Shown: positions 17,459 to 26,750 of the stretch, one piece after another
How the letters are laid out: every line of letters starts with the position of its first letter
Numbering within the stretch: the first letter of the stretch is position 1
NCBI RefSeq assembly: GCF_015680235.1
Contig: NZ_JADLJL010000004.1
Coordinates: 1-64,000, forward strand
Origin: Pseudomonas guariconensis
Lineage (GTDB): Bacteria > Pseudomonadota > Gammaproteobacteria > Pseudomonadales > Pseudomonadaceae
Direction of reading: 5' to 3'
Length of the DNA stretch: 64,000 nt
Made by a program: the position numbers and the translations under genes
The notes under the pieces: generated by a model
Told to the model about the DNA's origin: nothing
What the model saw: only the letters and a program-made list of their open reading frames with translations
Databases searched by the model: none

Positions 17459-19402
17459 ATGTTCTCTTTCGCATTTCCTTCGAGACTGGCCATGACTTCC
17501 CGTTTCCGTCTGTTCGCCTGGCTGCTTGCCTTGTTGCTGGCGCCAGTGTTGGCCCTGTGCAGCACCTCGGCACTCGCTGAATCCCCCGCCGAGGCCGCCA
17601 AGGCCTTGCACCTGCTCGACTACATCGGTGCCGACTACCCGCCGACCGTGCACGACGGCAAGGTGGTGGACGAGGGCGAATACCGCGAGCAGCAAGAGTT
17701 CAGCACCGTGCTGGCCGACTTGCTCAAAGGCCTGCCGGAAAATGCCGAACGCCCAGGGCTGGAGCAAGGCGTCGCGGCACTGCGCCAAGCCATCGATCAG
17801 CGTCAGGACGGCGCGCTGGTCGCCAGGCAGGCTCGCCAGTTGGGTGCACGCCTGGCCGTCGCCTATGAGGTCAGCCAGGCACCGATCATCACCCCCGACC
17901 CGGCCCGCGGTGCCGCGTTATATGCGCAGAACTGCGCGATCTGCCATGGCGACAGCGGTGCTGGCGACGGCCCTGCCGGGCTCGGGCTGGAGCCACCGCC
18001 TGCCAACCTGCGCAGTGTCGAGCGGCTCGACCAGTTGAGCCTGTTCGACCTTTACAACACCCTGGCGCTGGGCATCGACGGCACCGAGATGCCGTCGTTC
18101 GCCGATCAGCTCGACGAGCGTCAGCGCTGGGATGTGGCGGCCTACGTGGCAAGCCTGACCGCCGACCCGAAGGCCGCCAAGGCGGACAAGGCCTGGAACC
18201 TGGCCGACCTGGCACGCCAGACGCCCGCCGAGGTCGCGGCCAGCGAAGGTGCCGAGGCCGTGGCCGCCTTCCGCGCCCAGCGGGCCCAACCGCCGCAGGT
18301 CCAGCGGGGCCCGGCGCAGTTGCTCGAGTACACCGCCAGTACCTTGGACAAGAGCCTCGCCGCCTACCGCAATGGCGATCATGACCAAGCCTATGACCTG
18401 TCGGTAGCCGCTTACCTGGAAGGCTTCGAACTGGTCGAAAGCTCCCTGGACAACATCGATACCCAAGCCCGCAAGGACACCGAAAAAGCCCTGATGGCCT
18501 ACCGCCAGGCCCTGCAAGACGGCCTGCCGGTCGCCCAGGCCGAACAACGCCTGGCCGAGGCCAAGGGCAAGCTCGAGGGCGCGGCGAAGTTGTTGGGCAG
18601 CGATGGGCTGAGCTGGTCGCTGAGCTTCGTGTCTGGCCTGCTGATCCTTCTGCGCGAAGGGCTCGAGGCGATCCTGGTGCTGGCCGCGATCTTGGCCTTC
18701 CTGCGCAATACCGGCCAGCAGTCGGCCGTGCGCAGCGTCAATATCGGCTGGGCCCTGGCGTTGGTCGCAGGCTTTGCCACCTGGGCCCTGGCGGCCTATG
18801 TGATCGACGTCGGCGGCGCCCAGCGCGAACTGCTGGAAGGTTGCACGGCACTGTTCGCCGCCGTGATGGTGCTGTGGCTTGGCGTGTGGATGCATGACCG
18901 GCGCCATGCCGCAGCCTGGCAGGACTACATCAAGAGCAGCCTGGTCAGCGGTGGCGGGCGCTTCGGCTTTGCCGTGCTGGCGTTCTTCTCGGTGTACCGC
19001 GAGTTGTTCGAGGTGATCCTGTTCTACGAAACCCTGTGGCTGCAGGCAGGCCCTGCTGGCCACAATGCCGTACTGGCCGGTGGCGCCACGGCGTTGGTGC
19101 TGCTGGTGGGCCTGGCCTGGGTGATCCTACGCGGCTCGGCCAAGTTGCCGCTGGCGCTGTTCTTCAGCATCAACGCGGCGCTGCTGTGTGCGCTGTCGGT
19201 GGTGTTCGCCGGGCATGGCGTCAAGGCGCTGCAGGAAGCCGGCGTGCTGGGAACCCGGCCAGTGCCGTTCTTCGAGTTCGATTGGCTGGGCATCCATGCC
19301 GACGCCTACTCGCTGGGCGCGCAGGTGGTGGCATTGCTGGCTATCGTTGTGCTGTACGGGCGTAGCCGCCTGGCCGAAAAGCGCCGGCCTGCGGCGAGCT
19401 GA
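17459..19402 (+). CDS. Cytochrome c fused to an FTR1-family iron permease
   Basis: 647 residues. After a signal or anchor segment (about 12-40) comes a periplasmic part with a haem c site CAICH (Cys159, Cys162, His163) and a likely distal Met in GTEMPSFADQL. A helical linker of about 150 residues follows, then an FTR1 membrane domain of about seven helices with both REXXE iron-permeation motifs: REGLE (399-403) and RELFE (514-518). FTR1 permeases import iron with an oxidation step; the fused haem domain may accept the electron. ATG 17459 follows AAGGAG at 12 bases; ATG 17492 is an alternative. It stands alone, without other efe genes. Confidence 0.85.
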   Translation: MFSFAFPSRLAMTSRFRLFAWLLALLLAPVLALCSTSALAESPAEAAKALHLLDYIGADYPPTVHDGKVVDEGEYREQQEFSTVLADLLKGLPENAERPGLEQGVAALRQAIDQRQDGALVARQARQLGARLAVAYEVSQAPIITPDPARGAALYAQNCAICHGDSGAGDGPAGLGLEPPPANLRSVERLDQLSLFDLYNTLALGIDGTEMPSFADQLDERQRWDVAAYVASLTADPKAAKADKAWNLADLARQTPAEVAASEGAEAVAAFRAQRAQPPQVQRGPAQLLEYTASTLDKSLAAYRNGDHDQAYDLSVAAYLEGFELVESSLDNIDTQARKDTEKALMAYRQALQDGLPVAQAEQRLAEAKGKLEGAAKLLGSDGLSWSLSFVSGLLILLREGLEAILVLAAILAFLRNTGQQSAVRSVNIGWALALVAGFATWALAAYVIDVGGAQRELLEGCTALFAAVMVLWLGVWMHDRRHAAAWQDYIKSSLVSGGGRFGFAVLAFFSVYRELFEVILFYETLWLQAGPAGHNAVLAGGATALVLLVGLAWVILRGSAKLPLALFFSINAALLCALSVVFAGHGVKALQEAGVLGTRPVPFFEFDWLGIHADAYSLGAQVVALLAIVVLYGRSRLAEKRRPAAS

Positions 19403-19407
19403 AACCG

Positions 19408-19518
19408 TACAATGGGCACTTTCAGCCCCTGGGGTTGTTTCGCCGCCCAGTCGTGATTCAAGGCCGCTCTCCTTTGCCGGAGCGGACTTGTGCCGCGATT
19501 GCAGGGTGAAGCCCTCCA
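19408..19518 (+). promoter_or_regulatory. Possible yaiI promoter and degenerate REP in its leader
   Basis: TACAAT at 19408-19413 is a plausible -10, without a convincing -35. A degenerate REP (GCCGGAGCGGACTTGTGCCGCGATT, about 19477-19501) and a small AGGGTGAAGCCCT hairpin lie in the leader, unusually close to a start codon (19543). Confidence 0.35.
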
Positions 19519-19542
19519 CCGATTGCCAAGGAATACTTCCCC

Positions 19543-19995
19543 ATGCGTGTATGGATCGATGCCGACGCCTGCCCCAAGGCGGCCAAGGACCTGATCGTCA
19601 AATTCGCCCTCAAGCGCAAGTTCGAGGTCGTCCTGGTGGCTGGCCAGGCCCAGATCAAGCCCGCGTTCGCCTGTGTGCGGCTGATCGTGGTCCCTAGCGG
19701 CATGGACGCGGCCGATGATTACCTGGTGGAAAACGCCGTGCCGGGCGAGCTGGTGATCTGCAGCGACGTGCCGCTGGCCGATCGGCTGATCAAGAAAGGT
19801 GTAGCAGCGCTGGACCCACGAGGGCGTGAATTCGACGAGCGCAACATGGGCGAACGGCTGGCTGTGCGCAACCTGTTCACCGAGCTACGCGAGCAAGGGC
19901 AAGTCGGGGGAGGGCAGGCGCCTTATGGCGAGCGGGAGAAACAGGCGTTCGCCAATGCGCTGGACCGGATACTGACCCGGTTATCCAAAGGTTGA
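19543..19995 (+). CDS. yaiI: UPF0178 (YaiI/YqxD) family protein
   Basis: 150 residues. The N-terminus MRVWIDADACPKAAKDLI and the central DVPLADRLIKKGVAALDPRGR segment are hallmarks of UPF0178 (DUF188), a PIN-like fold whose acidic residues (Asp6, Asp8) suggest a metal site. Nuclease activity is a structural inference; the function is not established. Nothing else shares the transcript. Confidence 0.88.
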   Translation: MRVWIDADACPKAAKDLIVKFALKRKFEVVLVAGQAQIKPAFACVRLIVVPSGMDAADDYLVENAVPGELVICSDVPLADRLIKKGVAALDPRGREFDERNMGERLAVRNLFTELREQGQVGGGQAPYGEREKQAFANALDRILTRLSKG

Positions 19996-19997
19996 AT

Positions 19998-20100
19998 GGG
20001 CTGCCTTGCAGCCCATCGCGGGACAAGCCCGCTCCCACAGGGCATGGGCGATCTCTACGGAAGACCTGTAGGAGCGGGCTTGCCCCGCGATGGTGAGGGC
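19998..20100. repeat. REP pair between yaiI and elbB
   Basis: GGGCTGCCTTGCAGCCC hairpin with GCGGGACAAGCCCGCTCCCA (about 20019-20038), then TAGGAGCGGGCTTGCCCCGC (about 20069-20088), in opposite orientation. It fills the gap between convergent genes. Confidence 0.8.
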
Positions 20101-20120
20101 GCGCTACAGCATGAGGTGAA

Positions 20121-20795
20121 TTACTGCTCACCCTCATGCGTCAGCTCCAGCACCCGGTCCACCAGTTTGTAGATGCCGCCGGCCGCCTCGCTGATCGACT
20201 GGGCGAGCATGTAGGCCGGTGTGGTCACCAGCTTGCGCTGGGTATCCTCGACGATGTCATGCACATCGCATTCCTCGTGCGTGCCGCCCATCTTCACCAC
20301 CGCTGCGCTGGTATCGGCATCGCTACCGATGGTGCAGACCACGCCCGGTCCATAGATCTTCGCCGCCAAAGCCGGGGAAATGCACATCAGACCAACCGGC
20401 TTGCCGGCTTCGGCAAAGGCTTCGGCCAGGGCCAGGACGTCCGGGTTTACCGTGCAGTTGGTGCCTTCAACGGCAAAGTTCGAGAGGTTCTTCGCCGCGC
20501 CGAAGCCGCCTGGGACGATCAAGGCGTCGAATTCTTCGACCTTGGCCTCGCGGATATCCTTGATGTCACCGCGGGCGATGCGCGCCGACTCTACCAGCAC
20601 GTTGCGCGACTCCGGCATTTCCTGGCCGGTCAGGTGGTCGATCACGTGCATCTGCGCGATGTTCGGCGCGAAGCACTGCACCTGGGCGCCGCGCTGGTCC
20701 AGGCGCAGCAGGGTGATCACGCTTTCATGGATTTCGGCGCCATCGTAGACGCCGCAGCCAGACAGAATCACCGCAACTTTTTTTTGCATGCTCAT
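20121..20795 (-). CDS. elbB: ElbB, DJ-1/PfpI-superfamily glyoxalase-like protein
   Basis: 224 residues. The segments KVAVILSGCGVYDGAEIHES, DALIVPGGFGAAKNLSNFAV and GLMCISPALAAKIYGPG are typical of ElbB (GatZ/SCRP-27), with the DJ-1 nucleophile cysteine in LMCISP. E. coli ElbB has weak glyoxalase activity; the physiological role is unclear. Start ATG 20795; ATG 20789 (MQKK) is the alternative. Convergent with yaiI. Confidence 0.88.
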   Translation of the reverse strand: MSMQKKVAVILSGCGVYDGAEIHESVITLLRLDQRGAQVQCFAPNIAQMHVIDHLTGQEMPESRNVLVESARIARGDIKDIREAKVEEFDALIVPGGFGAAKNLSNFAVEGTNCTVNPDVLALAEAFAEAGKPVGLMCISPALAAKIYGPGVVCTIGSDADTSAAVVKMGGTHEECDVHDIVEDTQRKLVTTPAYMLAQSISEAAGGIYKLVDRVLELTHEGEQ

Positions 20796-20943
20796 TACTC
20801 CAGTGTCGAGGCGCTAACTGTCCTCTAGTTTGGCAGAACTCGTCACAGGGTTTCCCGCGCAGAGACCGAAATCCTGTCTATTTGGAGTGCAGCGGCGGGG
20901 GCATGTTCATTATCCGAACAGCGCATGGGATGGCGCGAGTGCA

Positions 20944-21567
20944 CTAGTGCCGGTCTGTGCCCTGCTCCTGGGAAACCGCCTCCGAGGCTTGGCCCGCTGC
21001 CGCCGCCTTGCGCTCGGCACGCAGGGTGCGGAAGCGCCGGCGAAGCCAGAGCAGGCCACCCAGCAGCAACAGACCGCCGAGTACCCAGAGCTCGTACTTC
21101 TTGACGTTGCCCAGCATGCCTTCGAGGATGGCGCCGAAATGGTAGGCCGCCGCGCCCAGGGCCAAGGCCCAGACTGCCGCACCGATGCCGTTGAGCAGCA
21201 GGTAGCGGCGTGGCGGGTAGCCGGACAGGCCGATGGCAACCGGCATTACCGTGCGCAGGCCGTAGACGAAGCGAAAGCTCAGCACCCAGATGTCCGGATG
21301 GCGCCTGATATGGTCCAAGGCCCGGTCGCCCATCGCCTGCCAGCGCGGCTTGCGTGCCAGGATCGCGCGGCCGTGGCGGCGGCCCATGAAGTACCACAGC
21401 TGGTCACCGGCATAGCTGCCGAAGAACGCCGTGAGCACCACCAGATTGATGTCCATGTAACCGCGGAACGCAAGGAAGCCCGCAAGAACCAGGATGGTCT
21501 CGCCTTCAAAAAACGTGCCGAGAAAAAGGGCAAAATAGCCGAAATCCTGCAGGAATTGTTGAAGCAT
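20944..21567 (-). CDS. DedA-family membrane protein
   Basis: 207 residues. The DedA signatures are FLGTFFEGETILVLAGFLA, GDQLWYFMGRRHGR and FRFVYGLRTVMPVAIGLSG, where the conserved Arg-containing loops occur. About four to five membrane helices, then a basic C-terminal tail (RRRFRTLRAERK). DedA proteins are linked to phospholipid (undecaprenyl phosphate or PE) flipping and membrane potential; the specific role here is unknown. Divergent from ppk with a 423-base gap. Confidence 0.88.
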   Translation of the reverse strand: MLQQFLQDFGYFALFLGTFFEGETILVLAGFLAFRGYMDINLVVLTAFFGSYAGDQLWYFMGRRHGRAILARKPRWQAMGDRALDHIRRHPDIWVLSFRFVYGLRTVMPVAIGLSGYPPRRYLLLNGIGAAVWALALGAAAYHFGAILEGMLGNVKKYELWVLGGLLLLGGLLWLRRRFRTLRAERKAAAAGQASEAVSQEQGTDRH

Positions 21568-21701
21568 TTTCTGGGGTGCTAGCGAAATGAACGCGAAGCC
21601 TACCCCTTCGCGCGCAATCGGGAAAGTGTCGAAATGTGTCTCGGCGTGAACATTTCCTACCCTGACAATGGCTTCGGCCGTCAGTCACAAGGTGCCTTTG
21701 G

Positions 21702-21735
21702 CTGTCATCCAGGCGTCATAATGGCTGCTTATAAC
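21702..21735 (+). promoter_or_regulatory. Pho box and -10 of ppk
   Basis: CTGTCAT (21702-21708), 4 bases, then GCGTCAT (21713-21719) is an 11-base direct repeat very close to the PhoB consensus CTGTCAT-N4-CTGTCAT. TATAAC (21730-21735) follows 10 bases later, the spacing usual for a PhoB-activated promoter that lacks a -35. It points at ppk. Confidence 0.7.
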
Positions 21736-21990
21736 TGTCGCGCCAGCCCGCCCGTGCGGGTTCAGGAGCCTTATCGTGAGCTTGCCTCGCTGCCTTTTCG
21801 TCCCGGGTCGCCTCCTTGCGCCGCGACGGTCGGTCCAAGTTTCCGCTTGGCGGGACCGCAAAAATGACAAAGCGGCCTTTTCGCGCCGCAATGGACTTCA
21901 AACCGGCGAACACCGATGGCATCCTGACTCATTTCACCGCGCGTGCCGCTCAATTATCGAGAGGGCCGTAACGCCCTCCAGGAACGTCAG
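21736..21990 (+). other. Long 5' leader of ppk
   Basis: If transcription starts just after TATAAC, the leader is about 245 bases. It has no convincing open frame with a ribosome-binding site. It contains short self-complementary stretches (GGCCTTTTCGCGCC about 21873-21886; GAGGGCCGTAACGCCCTC about 21960-21977, just before the AGGAACG ribosome-binding site). The latter hairpin could influence translation initiation. No known riboswitch is recognised. Confidence 0.35.
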
Positions 21991-24222
21991 ATGAATAACG
22001 AAGTGCTAACACCTGTCGCGATCAAGGATGCCCAGGCGGTTCCCGAAGAAATGGTGCAGACCCCACCGGACCTGCCGGAGGCTGCGCAACCTGTAGCCGA
22101 AGCCGCAGCTCCAGCGCCTGCACCGGCTCCGGCGGTCACTATTCCGAGCCTGGACGACAGCAGCCTGTACATTCATCGCGAGCTTTCGCAGCTGCAGTTC
22201 AATATCCGTGTGCTGGAGCAGGCGCTGGACGAGTCCTACCCGCTGCTCGAGCGCTTGAAATTCCTGCTGATCTTCTCCAGCAACCTGGACGAGTTCTTCG
22301 AGATCCGCGTGGCGGGCCTGAAGAAGCAGATCACCTTCGCCCGCGAACAGGCCGGAGCCGACGGCCTGCAGCCGCACCAGGCCCTGGCGCGCATCAGCGA
22401 GCTGGTGCACAGCGAGGTGGAGCGCCAGTATGCGATCCTCAACGACGTGTTGCTGCCGGAGCTGGAAAAGCACCAGATCCGCTTCATCCGCCGTCGCCAC
22501 TGGAACACCAAGCTCAAGACCTGGGTGCGCCGTTTCTTCCGCGACGAGATCGCGCCGATCATCACCCCGATCGGCCTCGACCCGACCCACCCGTTCCCAC
22601 TGCTGGTCAACAAGAGCCTGAACTTCATCGTCGAGCTCGAGGGTGTCGATGCCTTCGGCCGCGATTCGGGCCTGGCCATCATCCCGGCCCCACGCCTGTT
22701 GCCGCGGGTCATCCGCGTGCCGGAGGAAGTCGGCGGCAGCGGCGACAACTTCGTCTTCCTGTCGTCGATGATCCACGCTCACGCCGATGATCTGTTCCAG
22801 GGCATGAAGGTCAAGGGTTGCTACCAGTTCCGCCTGACCCGCAACGCGGACTTGGCGCTGGACTCCGAGGATGTCGAAGACTTGGCTCGTGCCCTGCGCG
22901 GCGAGTTGTTCTCGCGTCGCTACGGAGATGGCGTGCGCCTGGAAGTGGCCGACAATTGCCCGAAACACCTGTCCGATTACCTGCTCAAGCAGTTCAGCCT
23001 GAGCGAAAGCGAGCTGTACCAAGTCAATGGCCCGGTCAACCTGACCCGTCTGTTCAGCATCACCGGGCTGGACAGCCATCCGGAGCTGCAGTACACGCCG
23101 TTCACCCCGGCCATTCCGAAGATTCTGCAAAACGCCGAAAACATCTTCAGCGTGGTCGGCAAGCAGGATGTGCTGCTGATGCACCCCTTCGAATCCTTCA
23201 CTCCGGTGGTCGACCTGCTGCGTCAGGCCGCCAAGGATCCGCACGTGCTCGCGGTGCGCCAGACCCTGTACCGCAGTGGCGCCAACTCCGAGATCGTCGA
23301 TGCGTTGGTGGATGCCGCGCGAAACGGCAAGGAAGTCACGGCGGTGATCGAGCTGCGCGCGCGTTTCGACGAAGAGTCCAACCTGCAGATGGCCAGCCGT
23401 CTGCAAGCCGCCGGCGCGGTGGTGATCTATGGCGTGGTCGGCTTCAAGACTCACGCCAAGATGATGTTGATCCTGCGCCGCGAACAGGGCGAGATCGTGC
23501 GCTATGCCCACCTGGGCACCGGCAACTATCACGCCGGCAACGCCCGCCTGTATACCGACTACAGCCTGCTGACCTCCGACGATGCCCTGTGCGAGGACGT
23601 CGGCAAGCTGTTCAGCCAGCTGATCGGCATGGGTAAGACCCTGCGCATGAAGAAGCTGCTCCATGCACCCTTCACGCTGAAGAAGGGCATGCTCGACATG
23701 ATCGCGCGGGAAACCCAGTTCGCGGTCGAGGGCAAGCCGGCGCACATCATCGCCAAGTTCAACTCGCTGACCGACGCCAAGGTGATCCGTGCGTTGTACA
23801 AGGCCAGCCAGGCCGGTGTGCGCATTGATCTGGTGGTGCGTGGCATGTGCTGCCTACGCCCAGGCATCCCGGGGGTTTCGCACAATATCCAGGTGCGCTC
23901 GATCATCGGCCGCTTCCTGGAGCACACACGGGTGTTCTATTTCCTCAATGGCGGCGAGGAGCAGATGTTCCTGTCCAGTGCCGACTGGATGGAGCGCAAC
24001 CTCGACAAGCGTGTCGAGACCTGCTTCCCGGTGGAGGGCAAGAAGCTGATCCTGCGGGTGAAGAAGGAGCTCGAAGGCTACCTCACCGACAACACCCATG
24101 CATGGATCCTGCAGCCGGACGGGCGCTACGTGCGCAGCACGCCGACGGGCAACCAGAACCCGCGCAATGTCCAGGCGGCCTTGCTCGAGCGCCTGAGCAA
24201 CCCGGTGCTCAACGTACGCTAG
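21991..24222 (+). CDS. ppk: Polyphosphate kinase 1
   Basis: 743 residues. Reversibly transfers the terminal phosphate of ATP to polyphosphate. Landmarks are [33 protein letters not shown], the RQTLYRSG segment and [10 protein letters not shown], whose His488 fits the phosphorylated histidine of PLD-like domain one. The ATG 21991 is preceded by AGGAACG. Residues about 18-50 form an Ala/Pro-rich linker ([12 protein letters not shown]) absent from E. coli PPK, explaining the length above the usual ~690. Pho box upstream; convergent with ppx rather than co-transcribed as in E. coli. Confidence 0.95.
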   Translation: MNNEVLTPVAIKDAQAVPEEMVQTPPDLPEAAQPVAEAAAPAPAPAPAVTIPSLDDSSLYIHRELSQLQFNIRVLEQALDESYPLLERLKFLLIFSSNLDEFFEIRVAGLKKQITFAREQAGADGLQPHQALARISELVHSEVERQYAILNDVLLPELEKHQIRFIRRRHWNTKLKTWVRRFFRDEIAPIITPIGLDPTHPFPLLVNKSLNFIVELEGVDAFGRDSGLAIIPAPRLLPRVIRVPEEVGGSGDNFVFLSSMIHAHADDLFQGMKVKGCYQFRLTRNADLALDSEDVEDLARALRGELFSRRYGDGVRLEVADNCPKHLSDYLLKQFSLSESELYQVNGPVNLTRLFSITGLDSHPELQYTPFTPAIPKILQNAENIFSVVGKQDVLLMHPFESFTPVVDLLRQAAKDPHVLAVRQTLYRSGANSEIVDALVDAARNGKEVTAVIELRARFDEESNLQMASRLQAAGAVVIYGVVGFKTHAKMMLILRREQGEIVRYAHLGTGNYHAGNARLYTDYSLLTSDDALCEDVGKLFSQLIGMGKTLRMKKLLHAPFTLKKGMLDMIARETQFAVEGKPAHIIAKFNSLTDAKVIRALYKASQAGVRIDLVVRGMCCLRPGIPGVSHNIQVRSIIGRFLEHTRVFYFLNGGEEQMFLSSADWMERNLDKRVETCFPVEGKKLILRVKKELEGYLTDNTHAWILQPDGRYVRSTPTGNQNPRNVQAALLERLSNPVLNVR

Positions 24223-24226
24223 ACAT

Positions 24227-24320
24227 GCGGCCCTTTCTTCGTGGCACAAGGCCGTTCCTACAGGGTATTGCGCTCTCTGTAGGAGCGGCCTTGCGCCGCG
24301 AAACGGGGGCGAAGCACCCC
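24227..24320. repeat. REP pair between ppk and ppx
   Basis: GGCACAAGGCCGTTCCTACA (about 24243-24262, degenerate) and TAGGAGCGGCCTTGCGCCGC (about 24280-24299) in opposite orientation, then GGGGGCGAAGCACCCC. It sits between convergent genes and probably serves both mRNA ends. Confidence 0.75.
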
Positions 24321-24346
24321 TGGCAACGTCTACGCCGAGTTCGAAC

Positions 24347-25849
24347 CTAACGCACGCTAAGCACGAAACCGACCCGCGCCAACCACTGCGCCTCGTTGGC
24401 GAAGTCGGCCTGGGTCAGCTGGTTTTCTTCCAGCCAGCCCTCGGGGAACACGACTTCCAGGCTCTCGTCGCCGGCATGCAGCTCCACTTTCGGCATCTGC
24501 TGGGTACCGCGGATGTGGTGGAACAGGATGGCGAAGCGCAGCAGTACGCACAGGCGGATCAACTGGATGCCTTCGTCACCGAATTCGGCGAACTTGTCCT
24601 TGGGGATATTGCGGCGGTGGCCGCGCACCAGCAGCGCCAGCATTTGCTGGTCTTCCCGGGAGAAGCCGGCCAGGTCGGAGTGCTCGATCAGGTAGGCGCC
24701 ATGCTTGTGGTAATGGTAGTGAGCGATATCCAGGCCAATCTCGTGAACCTTGGCTGCCCAGCTCAGTAGATCGCGCCAGTTTCCTTCCTCGAGGTTCCAT
24801 GCCTTGGCCACTTGGTCGAAGGCATGCAATGCCTTGCGCTCGACCCGTGCCGCCTGGCCGTTGTCCACGTGGTAGCGCTCCATCAGCGAGTTCAACGTGC
24901 GCTCGCGCACGTCTTCGTGGTGGTGGCGGCCCAGCAGATCGTACAGCACGCCTTCGCGCAGGGCGCCGTCGCAGTGGTCCATGCGTTGCAGTTCCAGGGC
25001 GTCGAAGATGGCCTCCAGAATGGCCAAGCCCGCCGGGAAGATGGCGCGGCGGTCCGGCTTGACGCCCTCGAAGTCGATCTTGTCGGTCTCGCCCAGTTTG
25101 AACAGCTTGCGCTTGAGCGCGGCCAGGCCGTCGGCGTTCACCTCGCCGCTGCCCATGCCGTTGGCCTTGATGGCAGCGCCGATGGCGCGGATGGTGCCCG
25201 AGGAACCAATGGCCTCGTCCCAGGTCAGGCGGTGCAGGGCGTTCTCGATGCTCATCAGTTCCAGGCGCGCGGCGGTGTAGGCCTGGGCATAGCGCGCCGG
25301 GGTGATCTTGCCATCACGGAAATAGCGCTGCGTGAAGCTGACGCAGCCCATCTGCAGGCTTTCACGCAGCAGCGGCTCGAAGCGTTGGCCGATGATGAAC
25401 TCGGTGCTGCCGCCGCCGATATCGGCGACCAGGCGCTTGCCGGGTGTGTCGGCCAGGGTATGGGAGACGCCCAGGTAGATCAGGCGCGCTTCCTCGCGGC
25501 CGGAAATCACCTCGACCGGGTGGCCGAGGATGGCTTCGGCGCGCTGGATGAATTCATTGCGGTTGCGGGCTTCGCGCAGGGCGTTGGTGCCGACGATGCG
25601 CACGGCGCCCGCAGGCATGCCGTTGATCAGTTGGGCGAAGCGCTTGAGGCAGTCCAAGCCCCGTTGCATGGCTTCTTCGCTGAGCTGGCGTTCTTCGTTG
25701 ATGCCGGCGGCCAGCTGCACTTTTTCCCCGAGCCGCTCGAGAATGCGGATTTCGCTGAGGTGGGCCTTGGCCACGACCATGTGGAAACTGTTGGAGCCAA
25801 GGTCGATGGCGGCGATCAGAGACAGGTTCTTCGCGGTGGTATGCGGCAT
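24347..25849 (-). CDS. ppx: Exopolyphosphatase
   Basis: 500 residues. Ppx/GppA phosphatase: [15 protein letters not shown] (phosphate-binding loop one), [42 protein letters not shown] (loop two), and a C-terminal HD-like domain with [17 protein letters not shown]. It removes terminal phosphates from polyphosphate. Start ATG 25849 ([16 protein letters not shown]) fits relatives; a longer in-frame extension upstream is unlikely. Convergent with ppk and divergent from trxA. Confidence 0.94.
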   Translation of the reverse strand: MPHTTAKNLSLIAAIDLGSNSFHMVVAKAHLSEIRILERLGEKVQLAAGINEERQLSEEAMQRGLDCLKRFAQLINGMPAGAVRIVGTNALREARNRNEFIQRAEAILGHPVEVISGREEARLIYLGVSHTLADTPGKRLVADIGGGSTEFIIGQRFEPLLRESLQMGCVSFTQRYFRDGKITPARYAQAYTAARLELMSIENALHRLTWDEAIGSSGTIRAIGAAIKANGMGSGEVNADGLAALKRKLFKLGETDKIDFEGVKPDRRAIFPAGLAILEAIFDALELQRMDHCDGALREGVLYDLLGRHHHEDVRERTLNSLMERYHVDNGQAARVERKALHAFDQVAKAWNLEEGNWRDLLSWAAKVHEIGLDIAHYHYHKHGAYLIEHSDLAGFSREDQQMLALLVRGHRRNIPKDKFAEFGDEGIQLIRLCVLLRFAILFHHIRGTQQMPKVELHAGDESLEVVFPEGWLEENQLTQADFANEAQWLARVGFVLSVR

Positions 25850-26049
25850 GATCTCGATGTTCTCGGTCGATAACCCAGCAATCCTGCCATGATCCATGGC
25901 TCGCGCCAACGCATTACAATGTTGGTTCTTGATGCAGGGCAAGGTGCCACGCAGTGCCATGACAGGTATATGTCTGCTTCGATACGTGGCGTCTTGCACA
26001 ACTATAGTTACCCTCAATCGCCAGCGACTTCCTGTAGGACGTGGGTGAG

Positions 26050-26065
26050 GCTATGATGGGCAACG
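26050..26065 (+). promoter_or_regulatory. Candidate trxA promoter -10 region
   Basis: GCTATGATGGGCAACG contains TATGAT (26052-26057) with a GC discriminator, 40 bases before the trxA start. The same 16 bases occur upstream of argE (52751-52766). No convincing -35 was found. Confidence 0.45.
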
Positions 26066-26096
26066 TTTTTTATTGCTTACGACCTTGGAGATTTCC

Positions 26097-26423
26097 ATGA
26101 GCGACAAAATCAAACACGTCACCGACGCCAGCTTCGAAGCCGATGTACTGCAGGCTCAAGGCCCGGTGCTGGTCGACTACTGGGCTGAATGGTGCGGCCC
26201 ATGCAAGATGATCGCTCCGGTCCTGGACGACATCGCTGCCACCTACGAAGGCAAACTGACCGTCGCCAAGCTGAACATCGACGAAAACCAGGAAACCCCT
26301 GCCAAGCACGGCGTGCGCGGCATCCCGACGCTGATGCTGTTCAAGAACGGCAACGTCGAGGCGACCAAGGTCGGCGCCCTGTCCAAATCCCAGCTGGCTG
26401 CGTTCCTCGACGCCCACCTGTGA
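26097..26423 (+). CDS. trxA: Thioredoxin 1
   Basis: 108 residues. Active site WCGPC with Cys33 and Cys36 in [12 protein letters not shown], cis-proline in [11 protein letters not shown]. General cytoplasmic disulfide reductant. Start ATG 26097 is preceded by TTGGAG; an upstream in-frame start at 26073 would add eight residues and lacks a good ribosome-binding site. Monocistronic with a strong terminator, then rho, the order seen in Pseudomonas. Confidence 0.96.
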   Translation: MSDKIKHVTDASFEADVLQAQGPVLVDYWAEWCGPCKMIAPVLDDIAATYEGKLTVAKLNIDENQETPAKHGVRGIPTLMLFKNGNVEATKVGALSKSQLAAFLDAHL

Positions 26424-26431
26424 TGTGAAAG

Positions 26432-26456
26432 GCCCCGCGAATGCGGGGCTTTTTTT
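26432..26456 (+). terminator. Intrinsic terminator of trxA
   Basis: Perfect stem GCCCCGC (26432-26438) and GCGGGGC (26443-26449) with loop GAAT, followed by a run of seven T (26450-26456). Confidence 0.93.
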
Positions 26457-26750
26457 GGCCCGAAGGGCCTGTGGGAGCGGGTTCGCCCGTGTATTCATCG
26501 TTAAACCCACTGCCGCCTTCATGGGTAAAACCGCGTTCACGGGGCACAATTTACCCAGCCAAAACCACTAGACGTCGAAAAAAGCAAGTGTTACATTCGG
26601 CCTCGCACTGCTTCTCCAGTGCCCTCTGCACGCCGTCGCCGAAGCATCCCTAATTCGAATCAGTACGCGATCCTGTCGCCATCTTGCGGCGCGGCCTCAT
26701 TAAGCCAACGCTTAATTTCTCCCTTCTTACATGATTACGTCACTCCCCTT
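26457..26750 (+). other. trxA-rho spacer and rho leader
   Basis: 294 bases without a gene. It starts with a single REP-like copy (GTGGGAGCGGGTTCGCCCG, about 26471-26489), then low-GC sequence with cytosine-rich, guanine-poor stretches before rho (for example CTTAATTTCTCCCTTCTTAC, 26711-26730). Unstructured C-rich leader RNA would suit binding of Rho itself for the autoregulation known in other bacteria; that is inference. Confidence 0.4.
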
